A stretch of 64,000 nucleotides of DNA from Zelopaecilomyces penicillatus (Eukaryota; Ascomycota; Sordariomycetes; Hypocreales; Pseudodiploosporaceae), in assembly GCA_005765155.1 (NCBI GenBank), contig VCCP01000001.1, forward strand, positions 2,418,001 through 2,482,000, written 5' to 3'. Within the stretch, counting starts at the first letter, position 1; every line of letters starts with the position of its first letter. Positions 58,778 to 64,000 of this stretch are shown piece by piece. The position numbers and the translations under genes are program-made. The notes below the pieces were generated by a model that did no database searches, had not been told where the DNA came from, and saw only the letters and a program-made list of their open reading frames with translations.

Positions 58778-60112
58778 GCCATTTCTGTGGTGGCGCTGGC
58801 CGTTCAGCAGTCCCGGACCGCCAAACACCCCCCCAAATGCTTCCCAGCCACTCAGGCTCGCGCAACTGCAACCAGCAGCAGAGAAGAGGCCAAAATACAT
58901 CCGAGCCCGCCGACCCCACTATAGGTACTAAGTACGATGCACCACACACACACACACACCCTCAGCCCCCTCAACGCCGCCCCCCCCAAAGCGCCCCCTT
59001 CCGAGAGACCGCCAGGACCACCTGGAGAACAGCGCTCCGGCCATGGAGCAACCCGCTAAAAAAAAACACATCGCCTGCACAGCGTCCAACCGTAACGCCT
59101 GCAAGCCCTAACGAGGCAGCTGCAGCAGAAGTAAGTACCTACTGTGGTTGATTCAACCAGTGTGATTGATACCACCAGGCCAGATGCCTAGGTAAATTCC
59201 TTAGGTAGTAACATGCTATTCGGACTAATAAAGCTACACCACTTGTAGATTTGGCTGGTCATCACACATTTTAGTGTCTTCGTCGTTGCTCCCCCAGTAG
59301 GTGTACAGTGATATCATCCCTCGCTAGCAGAGGACAGAGGGCAGAGGAGGTAGGTACCTTGAGTAGGTAAGGTACTTTGCACCTAGTGCATCAATCGTAC
59401 AAGCGTCGTGTAGGTACCCTGTCCTGCGCAGGCAGCGCTGTCCAAGGGCCCAGGCCATAGGTCCCAGCTTACACCTAGGAAGACATCACTGGAACACACG
59501 TCCGTCAGTGTCTGTCATCAGCTACCAAGGACCCCAAGCCAAGGTACCTACTACGTACAATGCCTGTCGTCTGTGCCATCCCACCCCCCAGCAGGCCATG
59601 CATACAGGTACTTCGAGGCTCATCCCATCCCATCTTCGCCGCCGCCCACTGCGCCGCCTCATTCCTCTCTAGACCTTCATCACGACTCTCCATCCTCTGC
59701 CTCGGGCGATGCGAGCTCGTCTTGTGCTGCGTTGTACTTGCGCTTCGAATCTCGTCTGACGTTGTCATCGCCAGACCCTGATCCTTCAAAACACCAATAC
59801 ACAGAGCTCAGCCGTTTCCCCTTTATGGCGTCTTCACGTACGTTCTTTGTATGACCTCGGCCCTCCTACTTGCTCTGCCTGCCACCCCTCGTCCGCCTTC
59901 AGCTGCGAAACCACGTCGCTCCAAGTTCCCAAGCAAACCTGACACGCCTGCCTCTCTTCTCTGCTGTCCTTCCTACTCCATCGTTCCTCCTTATTCTATT
60001 CGAAATAAGAAACAAAAAAACAATTCCTTTTGGTGTTGACAATGCGATTATTTGGATAGAATCGACGACCTCGAGCACCACGAGCTCCACCCTCTCATAA
60101 CCCCCATGGGCC

Positions 60113-63100
60113 ATGGACGCCGTCGAAATCTTGCCTTCGACGGCGCGGCCAGCTCACGGTATCAGGGCGTGGCCGAGCCAGCGACGGCACGCACCACTAA
60201 AGACGGCAGCATCGAGCACAAACACCAAGGATGCTGGGCATAGCAAACTTCTGTCGTCCGGACGGTTTGGTAAAAAGGACGCGTCGCCGCCACCGCCGCC
60301 ACCATTATCCCGAGCGACGACAAAGGTCTCACGAAAACCTTCTACTGGAAAGCCGCTGGTCCCTTTGACAGAACGAAGGTCTCACGAGGAAAAGAGTGCT
60401 TCGCGGGGCAAAAAAGACGCCGAGGTGGATAAGTGGGAAATCGCACCAGATGGTGCCTCCGCCAGTCGTGAAGGTCGCCAATTTGCTGTTGCCAATGTGG
60501 GCCACAACGGAAGGATTTATTTGAGGTGTGTACTTGGTTCACCTTGCATGCATGTCGCCCTTTGTGAAGCTATGGTTATCGCAACAATTCGATATGTGTC
60601 TGCTTCAAAGTCTCGACTGTCCCATCACTTGACGGAACCCATCGCGACAAGGTTTAACGACATCATCATGCTGACGCAACTTTTAGGCCCTCAATAAGAC
60701 CCGTTAACCAGAGGTACCCCCAGCCGAACTTTACCTTCCCAGTCACACCACCTAGCACTGCCGGCTTTGAAGTCTTCGGTTTGGAAAAACAAAAGGCCAC
60801 GGCCTCAAAGCCTATGGAAAACGATTCAAAGCAATGGACACCAACCCCGAGTGCTTCATCCGCCATGGGCAATTTGAGCCACTTCTTGGAGACCAGGAAC
60901 CCCATACGACCCACTAAACACCGACGGGCTATGTCAGATAGCACCATTCACGAATTCAACCCCGTTTTGGAGCAAGAGTCTGGAGTCTTCAAAGTCATCA
61001 TATCACGGCCGAATCACAATGAAGAGAAACGCCCTAAAACCATGGATAATCTTGGTATCAATGCCACGCCGCTCCTCAACATCCACATTCCTTCTTGGCG
61101 ACTAGGGACCCCTCGCTTTACATTGAGAGGCACTCCTATCATTAGAGGATCTTCGTATGCCCCAACAGAGGACTTTCGGTCAAGTACAGTGTCTATGCTC
61201 AACCGACCGCATGGCCATCTGAACACGCCTTTATCAGAACGAGTATCCAAGAGACCAAGCGGTTTGTCTGTCCCGCAGGGGCGTTTTCTCCGCTCATCTC
61301 AACCAGCCTCTCCACGCCTTCGCAATGCGATGCGGTCGACCTATGTCTCGCCTCACCTCCTCATCGATCCAGCCATGTTCACAGATCTCACCTTCACACC
61401 CGCATGCGACGATCGATCTATTGTTCGGTACTCCTCAACCACTGGCGCCGTCACCGCTGCAACGCCCGCCCGTCTGGTGGCAGAAATCACATCCCCAAGC
61501 TTCTTGGACTATGAGTTAATATCTGACTTCTTCCTCACCTTCCGGACATTTATTGACCCGGAAACATTACTCCGGATGCTCATCGCAAGGTTGCGATGGG
61601 CCTTGGAACGCCAGGATGAAATAGGAATGATTGTTCGGGTTCGGACATTCGTCGCCGTGCGGCACTGGATATTGAATTACTTCATGGATGATTTTGTCCT
61701 CGACTACAACCTCCGAGTGACATTCTGCAAGCTGCTAAACGACTTTGTGGAGGAGCTGTCGAGGGATATGCATGTGCGGCGGGTTCAGATCAAAATTCTG
61801 GCAGAGCTCAAGAAATGCTGGCGACGCATTTGTGCCCACTACTGGGACGGTCCCGATTTTGATGATACGCTTGGGCCTGAGGTGCCCATCACCACAGGAG
61901 GCATCGCTGGATACCGAGACCCCAACTTGGACCCGGCATTCTGGGAAAGGGAAGGAATCGAACCTCCACCGATGGAAATGCCCTCGCCTTTAACGAAGCA
62001 CTCGATGGAAGCCGCTAGCTTCTATGCAGAGCCTCCCAAGACTGCAGGTATTGGCGACTTTATTGTTTTGGGCGATCGTCCGGGTACCCCAGAGCACCAA
62101 CCGAATACCGATGTGAATCGTAGAAACGGCCCAAATTCACCATTGAGTATCGCAAGCATGGACATCATTTCCTGTTCATTCCCTAGCAAAACGCTGCGAG
62201 CATTGAACCCCAATTCAAGCCACAATATGGGCGCACATCCAGTCTACTCGACCTCTCCGATAAGCCAATCTGGAACCATAGCCACGACGCCTAAAGCGCT
62301 CGTTGGTAAACGAGTTCGCCCAACCCAGACCCACAAGCGCAACAACAGTCTCACCGACTCGATGAGGGAACATAACTCTGACAAGTCCTCCACCAACGAC
62401 CATGAAGCTCCTCTACCTTTTCAGTCCGCGGGGAGCCTTGTACGAGGTAATATGTTGCCTCCAGGGCACGCTTATGTAGAAGTCAACTCTGGATCTCATA
62501 CTGGCGAAGGAAACAGGCAGACCACCATATTTCAACCACAGACTCGCAGCTCGACCAAGGGAGGGATCCTCGGAGGGGCCATGTCTGGGAATGGGATGAA
62601 GAAGTTACTGAGTAGTGTGCGCCGTGCTTTAAGCAATCGAAGTCAACTATCATCACCCACACAGCCCAACTTCATGAATGTGTCACCAATGGGCCCTCGT
62701 GGCGCTACTACCAACCGACTACCGGGAACTGCGGTTGTTCCACAGGGAAGAACAAGGCAGAATGGTACCCGGCCGCCAGTTAGGATTGATCTTCTTGGAG
62801 CCGAGGTCGCAGAAGACTTCAAGAAGGCCATTCGAGAAGAGGAAGCTGCGGCTGAAGCGGGACGCCTGGGCATGTCCATACCCGCCCAGAACTCTGCGCC
62901 GGCCATCCCTGAGCATCTAGAATACTCGGCTGCTCATATGAATTTCAGCACCTTCGATTGCTTGCCCCACAACCAGAAAGCGAGACCTGTTAGTGATATG
63001 GGCATCACCACTGGAAGCAAGTCAATCGTTATTTTTGATGACACGGTCCCCTTTGACACAGCTCCCTTGTCTGGCGGACTCCCTATCTTAACACCTTCTG

Positions 63101-64000
63101 CGGAGGAGCTGGTCGATGCTTTCATCCCAAACGGAGGAGATCCAACGCCGCCGAATACGCCACCTACCTATAATGTGGGAGGCACGCCAACACGGTCATC
63201 TTACCTTCTTAACCAAGAATATGCGAGCTCAGGTGAGCCTCACGACCCATTACCACCATTCATCCCGGATCTGGACACATTGCAAGGCAGCTGTGACTCT
63301 CGACGCTCAGAGGAACTGGGACGGCCCTCGCTTTCTGCCATTCGGCGTGGCCAAAGACGCCCTCCATTGAGTGGTGGAACTTTTCGAATGCACAGAAGAT
63401 ATGGCTCTGGAAGGACCCATCAATCATATCATTCAGTTCTCAGGAGACATGCTTCGTTCAGCAGTGGGGTTTATCCTCCATCAACGATTCGGAGTTTTGA
63501 TGCCACGACTCAATCCGGCGCCTCCTTCTTTGAGGACGAGGCTACTGTTCCAGTTCCAGAGCCATTGCGTGTCCTTCGTCGACGCCCCGGAGGTGACTTG
63601 AGAGCGGCCACGAATGTCGGTGATCTTGATTATGTGCCCATTCGGAAATCTCGCTCTGTTGGATCTTTGACTGCATATTCGGAATCCCTTCGAGACTCAC
63701 ATCTTCTTAGCATTCACGCAGATGCCCGTGTGGAGCCTGAGCACATGCTCGATGTGACTCCAGAGGAGCCCCCCATCACGGATCGGCAAGTCGCTGCCTT
63801 TTCGGTTGGTCAGCTTGCAGATAAACCGCCAAAACGCGACCTCTCTTTGTTCAGTACCCATTCCTCCAAGCCTATCATGCGTCCCTCTTTTGAAAAAGAG
63901 GCCCAAAAGCTAGCACAAATTCCAGATGACGAAGACGATGGTGGCATTGAGTCTGCCTTATTGAAGCTTGAAGGCAAATTTGAGTCCAAGCCAACCAGAT
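60113..64000 (+). CDS. lte1: Guanine nucleotide exchange factor Lte1, 3' partial
   Basis: Exon 1 is 60113-60525 and exon 2 runs from 60687 past the right edge. The 161-base intron has a GTGTGT donor and a TTTTAG acceptor, and the split codon reads Arg (YLR|PSIRP). The frame is open to 64000, giving about 1240 residues. The N-terminus is basic and proline-rich with GREGRQFAVANVG--GRIYLRP, a block I associate with fungal Lte1. A RasGEF_N domain lies at about 395-510 (LVAEITSPSFLDYELISDFFLTFRTF, then VRTFVAVRHWILNYF). A long disordered region follows. The catalytic CDC25-type RasGEF domain is expected beyond the window. Lte1 promotes mitotic exit and spindle-position control through Tem1 signalling in yeast, and is a large cortical protein. 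Confidence 0.93.

Larger units (their letters stand above)
52382..60112. other. Large gene-poor region (7.7 kb) upstream of lte1
   Basis: No supportable gene. It is dense in TAGGTA/GGTACC-type short palindromes (54610-54760, 55570-55590, 56610-56630, 57100-57240, 59140-59570) and in homopolymer or simple repeats. The last 500 bases are C/T-rich and likely lte1 leader. A short frame near 59043 and proline-rich frames at 58756-59151 and 59573-59854 are not convincing. Confidence 0.5.

Noticed and set aside
58756..59151. Proline-rich frame next to the C18 tract
   Set aside because: Low-complexity translation of C-rich and CA-rich DNA; no conserved block.
59573..59854. Possible upstream exon of lte1
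   Set aside because: The lte1 start at 60113 already gives a family-like N-terminus, and this C/T-rich stretch fits a leader.

Overview
The window is nuclear DNA of a filamentous ascomycete, most likely Sordariomycetes and probably Hypocreales. Every recognisable gene is a eukaryotic fungal gene. Introns are short (about 50-190 bases), with GTRNGT-type donors, CTAAC/CTGAC-like branch sites and CAG/TAG acceptors, and the proteins resemble Hypocreales orthologues. Genus cannot be fixed from sequence reading alone. Gene models were built by hand from reading frames and splice signals. I found no CRISPR array, rRNA, convincing tRNA or intact transposon.

Layout. 1-1138: 3' part of an App1-like (DUF2183) gene. 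1139-11448: sparse region holding one small cysteine-rich two-exon gene (6572-7063, minus). 11449-17355: divergent pair PRP43 (DEAH helicase, minus) and PRMT5 (plus). 18182-19822: alanine-glyoxylate aminotransferase. 21357-25341: exportin-1/CRM1 in 11 exons. 26109-30240: minus-strand Zn2Cys6 regulator and RTA1-like membrane protein. 31736-36097: divergent SPB4 (DEAD helicase, minus) and DGK1 (CTP-dependent diacylglycerol kinase, plus). 36098-43780: gene desert ending in a TATA promoter and a small conserved three-exon gene. 45888-47799: divergent pair of a conserved hypothetical and a lipocalin-like protein. 48053-52381: divergent pair of a Cir_N/LENG1-like splicing-associated protein and SEC18/NSF. 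52382-60112: second large desert, rich in TAGGTA/GGTACC motifs and homopolymer tracts. 60113-end: 5' part of LTE1, a Ras-type GEF of mitotic exit.

The genes are mostly housekeeping and RNA-centred: splicing or snRNP metabolism (PRP43, PRMT5, Cir_N protein), ribosome biogenesis (PRP43, SPB4), nuclear export (CRM1), secretion (SEC18), lipid metabolism (DGK1, App1-like, RTA1-like) and cell cycle (LTE1). There is no biosynthetic cluster and nothing I can call an undescribed system with confidence. The best leads are: an App1-like protein with an altered nucleophile position; CRM1 with threonine at the leptomycin B position; a GC-AG intron in SPB4; an 8-base first coding exon in the Cir_N gene; a four-copy ATACGCGTAT cluster upstream of the RTA1-like gene; a repeat-built N-terminal extension on SEC18; and motif-dense deserts.
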